From Anaerolineaceae bacterium UBA4890 (GTDB lineage: Bacteria > Chloroflexota > Anaerolineae > Anaerolineales > Anaerolineaceae), in contig DHCY01000001.1 in the NCBI GenBank assembly GCA_002399085.1, positions 1-42,285 of the forward strand: 42,285 bases of DNA, written 5' to 3'. The position numbers and the translations under genes were made by a program. Shown here in pieces: positions 9,801-15,022 of this stretch. The notes beneath the pieces were generated by a model. That model was not told the origin of the DNA and searched no databases. It saw only the letters and a program-made list of their open reading frames with translations. The stretch's first letter is position 1; the number at the start of each line of letters is the position of its first letter.

Positions 9801-9902
9801 TTGGATTATTTCTTGGGTAGGTGCCTGCGCCAGGGTGGCTGCAGGGCTGAGTAGAAGTGATAGTGCCAAAAGAATGGCAATTGTTAAGCGTGTCGCTTTC
9901 AT
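3864..9902 (-). CDS. Giant secreted multidomain GH13 amylase/pullulanase
   Basis: 2012 residues with a signal peptide (MKATRLTIAILLALSLLLSP, cleavage near LAQA). Residues about 45-445 hold four similar starch-binding-type modules marked by GDFNTWNN, GDFQGWNN, GDFNSWNN and GSFQGWNN. A CBM34-like N-domain (about 460-595) leads into the GH13 barrel (about 598-1180). All four GH13 regions are visible: DGVFNH near 737, GWRLDV with the nucleophile Asp near 843, GEEW with the acid Glu near 881, and SHDTNR near 966. Then come FN3 domains, a DWANLQWP module (about 1272-1390), and twice the set FN3, CBM20-like, Ig-like (Big_5). The second CBM20-like copy is degenerate. The protein ends FLPLILK, a tail I associate with Chloroflexota surface proteins. 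It probably degrades starch or pullulan outside the cell; alpha-1,4 versus alpha-1,6 preference cannot be told. Confidence 0.93.
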   Translation of the reverse strand: MKATRLTIAILLALSLLLSPAATLAQAPTQEIIQSSPPTSTQLAAVDWCVAGDFNTWNNSANPMFDDGSNGDLLPGDGIYSLSILTATAGTYSWKAVECGTWNSHPADNSWYTTSTADQTVTLTLDTSDYSANAGMALLPASNIVNVTGDDLPTSFTAVGDFQGWNNSDPNTLMDDMGNGFYRLVYTIPAAGSYIGKATTTGSWNSFGADGRSVNAGNISFTTTEANQQMVFLLDAFSGRMLIEPVLTSTGPWHVAGDFNSWNNASTPLFDDGTNGDLLGGDGVFSLDINIPTAGRYEWKVTNDTWDITYPSDNSWLITTEDNQVVKLSFDTNDHSADAGLQMVPNVNILNAWDSTDDFTIVGSFQGWNNANPATVLSPLGRDLYMLEAPIATAGDHEYKVVATGSWDGIGLDNRSVNATNIPLTTYTDGDVVPFLLDYRTGRVGAFPPHAGGPVEPGHDNEVWWDFLGHDSRDTLYRNPGGPVTTNIAVTLRLRAAANDLTEAKLRLYNDRTDTQSILPMSVAYSDGTYDWWEATVPASPDPTVWWYRFIAIDGTDTDYYEDDAAKTGGWGQAFDETEDFSYQLTVYAPDFETPDWIKNAIVYQVFPDRFRDGDPTNNKPAGTFFYGEEGGTVYRSDTEDWNTYICDPRADTNDACEGSYSKNFYGGDLVGLTEKLDYLQALGVDTIYLNPIFESPSNHGYDTTDYLSINEMFGDEADYAALIAGLDARGMHLIVDGVFNHVSSDSKYLDRYGRYPEVGACESQDSIYRDWFYFTDVPAGTGPCVGSDGTANSANYESWWGYDSLPKLNSTNPEVRAWIWDNQDNPETTVAGHWMLTADGWRLDVGADVDPGTLNDTTNDYWEGFRNTVKTVNPDGYITGEEWGIANSWLLGGEWDAVMNYQFSSAVLSLWRDSAFTDNDHNAGSSAGELRPLSMSQFDERILNLQERYAPEALAAMMNLFGSHDTNRALFMLDENTNTLQPADYLNPDYDWDPAIEKLKGAVMVQMTMPGAPTIYYGDEVGLVGPVAKDGSGVWQDDPYNRQPYPWLDESGTPFYTRLQSQAEQDYVYDYYAALTAARSSHPALRTGDYRTLLIDDSLLLYAYGRNLPGEDSAVILINRDADNAQSVDIDVLGYLPIGTTYSDVLSSATYTVNSEGKLASVSAPANGGAVLVRTNTQAIPPAQILDLAAVANGTTVNLTWSAAANADQYLVYRSYLSGGTFELLGMTSTTSWADHNLVSGQRVYYKVIALDTTTGLTSTSNEVSALPAYNIDWANLQWPFTISHTIGTTPTENIYGQVYISGVTQAPGATPGLLAQIGYGPDGSDPRENTAWAWSDAPFFSQEGNNDQFAGTLIPETIGDFDFLYRYSTNGGLNWVYAYEGGLVSDTYTAANAGDLTVLASSDTTAPSAPVLAIDDWSASSISLSWAAATDDVAVYAYDLYRSTDGITFSKIDRVLAPELSYTDTTVVTNQLYYYYVLALDTSFNPSLPSNTVSQIAEAKLVAVTFEITVPAWTPGTVYIVGGNPAVGDWNPGSVAMTKVSDTLWTYTANILDGSSFEFKLTRGNWDTVMKGADGNEELANLPITVNYGSDGTQTYTYTVQNWRDPVVIAVVPVNEAVGRRPDTSVLVTWSQQMPATTCLVLEDEAGDPVAGTCTVDAAGTQVTFDPTDDLMPGETYTVNVTGQPDVANDQQMVPFISTFTVTTAPILSYSNLTSTSVDLTWTEITSPDVAFHRVFRSNDGINFELVAELTPQDFTWTDTSLLGGRTYWYQVKAACASCASIVDSNIVELTTPARLIETTFTAIVPEWTPGEVYLAYRETESDPWNYTAFLLTKMSPVEWEWNGTLPEGSQFDVMVSRGNAESEMRDEDGNAELSLDSYEIEFGETGMIQIVKLVPNWRDPILLSVSPAAGAQNVALDSVITIRWSQAMPASSCPRVWSTASGLDIAGVCSFDAETNTTTFTPDEPLPAAAHIVIEAAGLEDIVGDLQVVPSQTFFRTKDMVIFLPLILK

Positions 9903-9942
9903 TTCTCCCTTTCTGTTTCGTTAAATAGAATATGATCCACTA

Positions 9943-9971
9943 ATTATAGTTGAAGTGTAAACGGTTTTCAA
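9943..9971 (-). promoter_or_regulatory. Promoter of the amylase gene
   Basis: On the minus strand: TTGAAA (9966-9971), 17-bp spacer, perfect TATAAT (9943-9948). The gene starts 41 bp downstream with GGGAG before the ATG. This is one of the best sigma-70-type promoters in the window. Confidence 0.75.
9956..9970. promoter_or_regulatory. LacI-family operator overlapping the amylase promoter
   Basis: TGTAAACGGTTTTCA: half-sites TGTAAAC and GTTTTCA are inverted around one base, with the CG-centred layout of LacI/GalR (MalR, CcpA) operators. It overlaps the -35 box and spacer, where a bound repressor would block RNA polymerase. No regulator gene is in the window; control by maltodextrin or a similar sugar is inferred. 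Confidence 0.5.
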
Positions 9972-10006
9972 ACTTTTTCACCCCTCTGTAGACGACAACT
10001 GCTTTA

Positions 10007-10040
10007 CCACCCCCTCTTAAGAGGGGGGTAGGGGGGTGAG
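10007..10040. repeat. GC-rich palindromic element, intergenic copy
   Basis: CCACCCCCTCT then TAA then GAGGGGGGTAGGGGGGTGAG. It matches 11082-11115, inside the Type IIG gene, at 31 of 34 positions; the only difference is TAA here against CCA there. The rest of the 9972-10250 gap is GC-rich, without a convincing gene. Confidence 0.8.
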
Positions 10041-10251
10041 CGAGACAATCGGGGGTGAGGGTAACATTCGATCGTGCCGGTGTCCCCAGTGCGTAGCCTC
10101 CCTGTGGGACCGAGCACGACACCTGACCGCCAGGGCTCCATCTCTGACGATGCACACCTCACCCCCGACCGTGACGGTCTGGCATCTTTTCCCCCCTCCA
10201 GCGGTCTTCTAGTACTTCTCTGAAACAAGGACCTGAGTTCCTCGGGCGTGC

Positions 10252-10257
10252 TATAAT
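10252..10257 (+). promoter_or_regulatory. Extended -10 promoter of the defence operon
   Basis: TGCTATAAT places an extended -10 motif (TGn plus a perfect TATAAT) 35 bp upstream of the Type IIG start. No good -35 box is seen, which is usual for extended -10 promoters. The ribosome-binding site AGGAGG is at 10283-10288. No other strong promoter was noticed before 18131, so one transcript may cover the four defence genes. Confidence 0.6.
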
Positions 10258-10291
10258 CAACCATAACTGCTGCTCAATACTCAGGAGGTAC

Positions 10292-13200
10292 ATGTCTGCA
10301 CCCGCCATCATCCATGACCTCGTCAACCGCTTCCGCGATTCTCGCGAGCTCTACCGCTCCGGTCGCTACAACGAAGCCCAACTCCGCCAGGAATTTCTCA
10401 ATCCCCTCTTTGAAGCGCTCGGTTGGGATATGTACAACCGCTCAAATTTCGCCCCCCAATACCGCGAGGTCATCCACGAAGATTCTCTCGCCGACGACGA
10501 CGGCAGCACCAAAGCCCCCGATTACGCCTTTCGCATCGGCACCACTCGCAAATTCTTTGTCGAAGCCAAAAAGCCAAAAGTCAACATTCGCTACGAAATC
10601 GACCCCGCCTACCAACTGCGACGTTATGCCTGGAACGCCCACCTGCCCCTCTCCATCCTGACCGATTTCGAAGAGCTGGCGGTCTACGATTGCCGCACCC
10701 GCCCCGATCCCAAAGATTCTGCCGCCACCGGTCGCGTGATGCTCTTCACCTACGAAGACTACCTCACCCGTTGGGACGAGCTGGCGCAAATTTTCTCCAA
10801 AGATGCCGTCTGGAACGGCTCGTTCGACCGCTATGCCGAGGGCACCAAAGGCAAACGCGGCACCACCGAGGTGGACGCCGAATTCCTTAAAGAGATCGAG
10901 CAGTGGCGTCTCCTTCTCGCCCGCAACATCGCTCTGCGCAACTTCCGCTCGTCTGGCAGCGCCCCGATCGTGCCGGAAAAGAAAGTCACAGACAGCTTTG
11001 CCACCCCCTCTCCAAAGGACAACATTGCCACCCCCTCTTCAGATCACAACATTGCCACCCCCTCTCCAGAGGACGACATTGCCACCCCCTCTCCAGAGGG
11101 GGGTAGGGGGGTGAGAGAGGTAAGTACGGGGGTGAATCTCCACCGTGCGGAACGGCAGCTCAATTACGCCGTCCAAACCACGATCGACCGCATTCTCTTC
11201 CTGCGCATCTGCGAAGACCGCCAGATCGAACCAACCGACCAGCTGCTCCAGATCGCCGAGGGCAGCGATATCTACGCCCACCTGTTAATACTCTTCCAAA
11301 AAGCCGACCAGAAATACAATTCCGGTCTGTTCCACTTCAGCAAAGAAAAAACGCAGACCAGCGAACCCGACACCTTCACCCCCACCCTGCAGATCGATGA
11401 CAAGGTCTTGCGCCAGGTCATCAAAAGCACCTACTACCCCTGCCCCTATATGTTCAACGAGATCCCGGTCGAGATCCTCGGTCAGGTCTACGAGCAGTTC
11501 CTGGGCAGCGTCATCCGCCTGACGCCCGGGGGGCAAGCCAAGGTGGAAGAGAAGCCCGAGGTGCGCAAAGCCGGCGGCGTCTACTACACCCCCAGCTATA
11601 TCGTCGACTACATCGTTCAAAACACGCTTGCGAGATTGCTCAACCCCGAAGTAGGGGAGACCCCTGCCCTGGTGAGGGTCCACGGTCTCCCAGCAAGCGC
11701 AGCGCAGCCATCTTTTAATCCTGTAGCAGACACAAACCAAGACCCACCCCCTTCATCCCCCTCCCTTCACCCAAAAGAAGGGCTGGAGGGGGTTGGTAGC
11801 ACCCGATCGCTCTCTGGAGAGACCAGCACGAACATCAATGGCCAACAATCAGGCTTGGCCTCTCTCACCCCCTCCAGCGCAGCGGTGGGAGGGGGCTCAG
11901 GGGGTGGGTCTTTTAATCAGTTGCAGCAAGAGCCTTCAATAACCCCCACCGAGGCGCTGAATTTGCGCGTGGTGGACCCCGCCTGCGGCTCCGGCTCGGT
12001 CTCTTTTACCCCCTCCAGCAAAGCGGAAGGAGGGGGCTTAGGGGGTGGGTCTTTTAATCAGTTGCAGCCAGGCCCTTCAATAACCCCCACCGAGGCACTG
12101 AATTTGCGCGTAGTGGACCCCGCCTGCGGGTCCGGATCCTTCCTGCTGGTTGCCTACCAATACCTGCTCGACTGGCACCTCAACTACTACCTCAGCCACG
12201 ACCCCGAGAGCCACACGCGCGGCAAAAACCCGCCCCTGGTCGCCACCGATGGCGGTGAATATCGTCTCACCACCGAAACCAAAAAGCAGATCCTCACCTC
12301 CAGCATCTACGGGGTCGACATCGACTCCCAGGCAGTCGAGGTCACCAAGCTCTCCCTTCTGCTCAAGCTGCTGGAGGGCGAAACCGGTCAGCTCACGCTC
12401 GGCTTCGAACGCGTCTTACCCGACCTGGGTCAAAACATCCGCTGCGGCAATTCGCTGATCGGCTGGGACTACTTCCAGGGGCAAATCTTCCCGGACGAAG
12501 AAGAGATCCACCGCGTCAACCCGTTCGACTGGCAGCGCGCCTTCCCCCAGGTTTTTGCTTCGGGCGGTTTCGACGCCGTCATCGGCAACCCGCCTTATAT
12601 TCGCATCCAGTCCATCCGTGAATGGGCACCCAATGATGTCGACCATTACCGAAGGATTTACCCATCTGCCAGCACCGGTAACTTTGATATCTACGTGATC
12701 TTTATCGAGAAGGGTCTTAGCCTTCTCAACGAAAATGGTTTGCTTGGTTTCATTCTTCCGCATAAGTTTTTCCAGGCATCTTTTGCAGCACCAATTCGGG
12801 AAATCATTTCGCAAGGCAACCACCTTAGTAAGGTGATCCATTTTGGAGCCGAACAGGTTTTCGCCAATGCGACCACCTATACCTGCCTACTCTTTTTGAG
12901 CGCTCAGCCGAGAGATAACTTTGAATTCACATCAATTAAGAGCCTTGAGGCAATCGAGACAGTTCTAAAAGCAGTTGATATGGCAGATCCAAACCCCGAT
13001 TATCAGACTGCATCTCTACCGGCGCCTGATTTTGGAGGGAAGGAATGGCATTTCTCATCCAACAACGCTCACATCGTGCTCGATAAACTTCGTCAACAAC
13101 CTTTGACATTGGGCGATATTACAAAGAAGATATTTGTCGGGCTTCAAACCAGTGCCGATAAGATCTATGTCCTCGAAACAATTGAAGAGCGAGATGAAAC

Positions 13201-13975
13201 TGTGCTTTGTTATTCAAAATCGCTACAGAAAGAAGTGGAAATTGAACGCGGCCTCCTCAAACCCTTCCTGATGGGCAAAGATGTTCATAGGTATGAGCAA
13301 CTGGAATACCGGAATTTTGTAATTTTTCCATATCATATTGACAGCGATTCATCTTCCCTGATGAATCAAAAATTCATACGAAGCAATTTTCCTTTAGGAT
13401 GGAATTACCTCTTAGAAAACAGAAACGCTCTCGGCGATAGAGAAAAAGGTCGCATGAAAGGTGATCAATTTTATGCATACATCTACCCAAAGAGTCTGAT
13501 CGAGTTCAAAAATAAAAAAATAATGACGCCTGATATTGCTTTTGGACCGCAATTTACCTATGATGATTTCGGGCTCTACCATACAACCACTGTTTACAGT
13601 CTATTGTTTAACAATGACCGCAAAGAATCACCCCTTTACTTCTTGGGAATTTTGAACTCGGCTGTTATGTGGTTTTTCTTATCAAACACTGGAAACGTCA
13701 TGCGTGGTGGATACTTCAGATATAAAACCAATTACATGAATCCCTTTCCTATTCCAGTGGTTGATTTTTCAGATCAATCTTCCGTCGCCAGGCACGATCA
13801 GTTAGTGGCTTTGGTTAAAAACATGCTTCACCTTAAAAATTCAGACCCCAAACTCCCTCAAGACAAACTGAGAAAGCAAGAAGCCATAGTGGCACTAAAT
13901 ACCCAAATAGACAAAATGGTTTCCCAATTGTATGGATTGGATGAGAATGAAGAAGTATTGAGTCTTAGAAGTTAA
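10292..13975 (+). CDS. Type IIG restriction-modification enzyme (Eco57I-like)
   Basis: 1227 residues; a fused restriction nuclease, adenine methyltransferase and target-recognition domain. N-terminal nuclease: D77 of KAPDYAF and EAK at 91-93 fit the PD-(D/E)xK pattern. Methyltransferase: motif I DPACGSGSFLL near 609-619 and motif IV GNPPYI near 766-771. The C-terminal part ends in a TaqI-type recognition region (RYKTNYMNPFPIPVVD). It is unusual in three ways. Residues 237-272 are four ATPSP-type nine-residue repeats. Residues about 453-620 hold low-complexity inserts built from palindromic repeats. A 47-residue unit is tandemly duplicated, giving an extra DPACGSGS ahead of the real one. Base composition also changes from GC-rich to AT-rich just after NPPY, suggesting an exchanged recognition domain. 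BREX PglX was considered but lacks this nuclease region, and no BREX genes are present. Whether the enzyme is active is uncertain. Confidence 0.88.
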   Translation: MSAPAIIHDLVNRFRDSRELYRSGRYNEAQLRQEFLNPLFEALGWDMYNRSNFAPQYREVIHEDSLADDDGSTKAPDYAFRIGTTRKFFVEAKKPKVNIRYEIDPAYQLRRYAWNAHLPLSILTDFEELAVYDCRTRPDPKDSAATGRVMLFTYEDYLTRWDELAQIFSKDAVWNGSFDRYAEGTKGKRGTTEVDAEFLKEIEQWRLLLARNIALRNFRSSGSAPIVPEKKVTDSFATPSPKDNIATPSSDHNIATPSPEDDIATPSPEGGRGVREVSTGVNLHRAERQLNYAVQTTIDRILFLRICEDRQIEPTDQLLQIAEGSDIYAHLLILFQKADQKYNSGLFHFSKEKTQTSEPDTFTPTLQIDDKVLRQVIKSTYYPCPYMFNEIPVEILGQVYEQFLGSVIRLTPGGQAKVEEKPEVRKAGGVYYTPSYIVDYIVQNTLARLLNPEVGETPALVRVHGLPASAAQPSFNPVADTNQDPPPSSPSLHPKEGLEGVGSTRSLSGETSTNINGQQSGLASLTPSSAAVGGGSGGGSFNQLQQEPSITPTEALNLRVVDPACGSGSVSFTPSSKAEGGGLGGGSFNQLQPGPSITPTEALNLRVVDPACGSGSFLLVAYQYLLDWHLNYYLSHDPESHTRGKNPPLVATDGGEYRLTTETKKQILTSSIYGVDIDSQAVEVTKLSLLLKLLEGETGQLTLGFERVLPDLGQNIRCGNSLIGWDYFQGQIFPDEEEIHRVNPFDWQRAFPQVFASGGFDAVIGNPPYIRIQSIREWAPNDVDHYRRIYPSASTGNFDIYVIFIEKGLSLLNENGLLGFILPHKFFQASFAAPIREIISQGNHLSKVIHFGAEQVFANATTYTCLLFLSAQPRDNFEFTSIKSLEAIETVLKAVDMADPNPDYQTASLPAPDFGGKEWHFSSNNAHIVLDKLRQQPLTLGDITKKIFVGLQTSADKIYVLETIEERDETVLCYSKSLQKEVEIERGLLKPFLMGKDVHRYEQLEYRNFVIFPYHIDSDSSSLMNQKFIRSNFPLGWNYLLENRNALGDREKGRMKGDQFYAYIYPKSLIEFKNKKIMTPDIAFGPQFTYDDFGLYHTTTVYSLLFNNDRKESPLYFLGILNSAVMWFFLSNTGNVMRGGYFRYKTNYMNPFPIPVVDFSDQSSVARHDQLVALVKNMLHLKNSDPKLPQDKLRKQEAIVALNTQIDKMVSQLYGLDENEEVLSLRS
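11000..11107 (+). repeat. 27-bp tandem repeats encoding ATPSP units in the Type IIG gene
   Basis: Four units starting at 11000, 11027, 11054 and 11081, each beginning GCCACCCCCTCT. They encode ATPSPKDNI, ATPSSDHNI, ATPSPEDDI and ATPSPEGGR. The last unit merges into the palindromic element at 11082-11115. The period is nine codons, so copy-number change would keep the frame. Confidence 0.9.
11082..11115. repeat. GC-rich palindromic element, coding copy
   Basis: Same sequence as 10007-10040 except that TAA is replaced by CCA. It is read as TPSPEGGRGVR within the Type IIG protein. The intergenic copy would introduce a stop codon in this frame; the coding copy does not. Confidence 0.8.
11655..11691. 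repeat. 37-bp palindromic element, coding copy
   Basis: GGGAGACCCCTGCCCTGGT at the left, TCTCCC at the right. It matches the minus strand of 1588-1624 at 32 of 37 positions and is read in frame as part of GETPALVRVHGLP, just after the conserved YYTPSYIVDYIVQ block. Confidence 0.75.
11867..12139 (+). repeat. 141-bp in-frame tandem duplication spanning methyltransferase motif I
   Basis: Copy A starts at 11867 and copy B at 12008, an offset of 141 bp (47 codons). Both begin ACCCCCTCCAGC, contain GGGGGTGGGTCTTTTAATCA and end in DPACGSGS. Copy A runs from DPACGSGS into VSFTPSS, so it cannot continue as a normal motif I; copy B continues into FLLVAYQYLL. An inverted relative of the leading GC-rich part lies at 11745-11798. 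The copies differ at scattered bases, so the duplication is not brand new or has been under selection. Confidence 0.9.
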
Positions 13976-13999
13976 GTCTATCAAATATGGAGATCAATT

Positions 14000-14986
14000 A
14001 TGTCATCTAAAAATTGCCCGATTTGTAACGATGAAACAGCACATGTCACCGACTGCCAAGGATTATCAGGCTTTTTTTGTGCTTGTCAAAATTGCCGTAG
14101 GTATGAAATTGATGACTCTCTTTATTTTGGAATAAAAAATACAGTTATCATAGGAGAAAAATTAAGATCAAGCATTTATTATTATCTCACGCAAATCAGA
14201 AAAAACCATACGGAAGAAAATCATCGAACTGTCCGATTCATCCCGGACAGTATAGATAATAAAGAGATATCCGTTCAGGGCTCCAGAATTGTTGTCAGTT
14301 ATGAAGCTGTCACGAATTTTTACCCAAAAGACATAGATGAGCAGATCTCAATGATTCTCGTGAATTTTATGAACCGATGTGAACGCCCTGGTGATTCTAT
14401 TTTCGGGGGCAATTTTGCCAGTGAGATGCCACATTTATTCTTCCTTAAAGACTGGAAGGAAAATGAGAAAATGGTGGAAATAGATTTTTGGCTTGAAACA
14501 TTAATTGCTTTAGGATATGTGCAAAAGAAAACCCCTTATTATCTCTTAACCATTGAAGGTTGGAACCGCGCAAGAAATTATGCGAAAGAACAGGCTACCT
14601 CAAAAACCGCATTCATAGCTATGCACTTTGATGATGAACTCAAGTCTGCCAGAGAGGAAATTATTCAAGCCATAAAATCAGCCGGTTTTTTCCCGGTTAT
14701 TATCGATATGAAAGAACACAACAATCAAATCGTGCCAGAGATTCTTTATGAGATTCGAAACTCCAGGTTTGTCGTAGCTGATTTTACTAACCAACGGGGG
14801 GGAGTCTATTACGAGGCTGGTTATGCCGAAGGTTTGAAAATTCCAGTAATCGCCTTATGCCGCAAAGACGATTTTGCGAATGTGCACTTTGACCTAAAAC
14901 AAAAAAACATAATCCTTTGGAAAATTCCGCAAGAGATTTCTGAGAGATTGGAAAAGAGAATAAAAGCCACCTTGGATGTGCATTGA
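14000..14986 (+). CDS. Zinc-ribbon + deoxyribosyltransferase-like (DRHyd/TIR-related) protein
   Basis: 328 residues. The N-terminus has paired cysteines, C6-x2-C9 and C29-x2-C32 (also C27), consistent with a small zinc ribbon. The middle is not recognised. The last 130 residues begin KTAFIAMHFDDEL (from about 201), continue SAREEIIQAIKSAGFFPVI, then RNSRFVVADFTNQRGGVYYE with AGYAEGL. This pattern is that of nucleoside 2-deoxyribosyltransferase-like domains, which share a fold with TIR domains and recur in defence and conflict systems. Likely substrates are nucleotides, possibly NAD, but this is inference. It starts 24 bp after the R-M gene with GGAG upstream, and 36 bp before gajA, so it is probably co-transcribed with both. 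Confidence 0.75.
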   Translation: MSSKNCPICNDETAHVTDCQGLSGFFCACQNCRRYEIDDSLYFGIKNTVIIGEKLRSSIYYYLTQIRKNHTEENHRTVRFIPDSIDNKEISVQGSRIVVSYEAVTNFYPKDIDEQISMILVNFMNRCERPGDSIFGGNFASEMPHLFFLKDWKENEKMVEIDFWLETLIALGYVQKKTPYYLLTIEGWNRARNYAKEQATSKTAFIAMHFDDELKSAREEIIQAIKSAGFFPVIIDMKEHNNQIVPEILYEIRNSRFVVADFTNQRGGVYYEAGYAEGLKIPVIALCRKDDFANVHFDLKQKNIILWKIPQEISERLEKRIKATLDVH

Positions 14987-15022
14987 AACTCACCTCGCTA
15001 ATACACACAGGAGATTTAATTA

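Noticed and set aside
10292..13975. BREX methyltransferase PglX
   Set aside because: An N-terminal PD-(D/E)xK nuclease is present and no pglZ, brxC or other BREX genes occur in the window.
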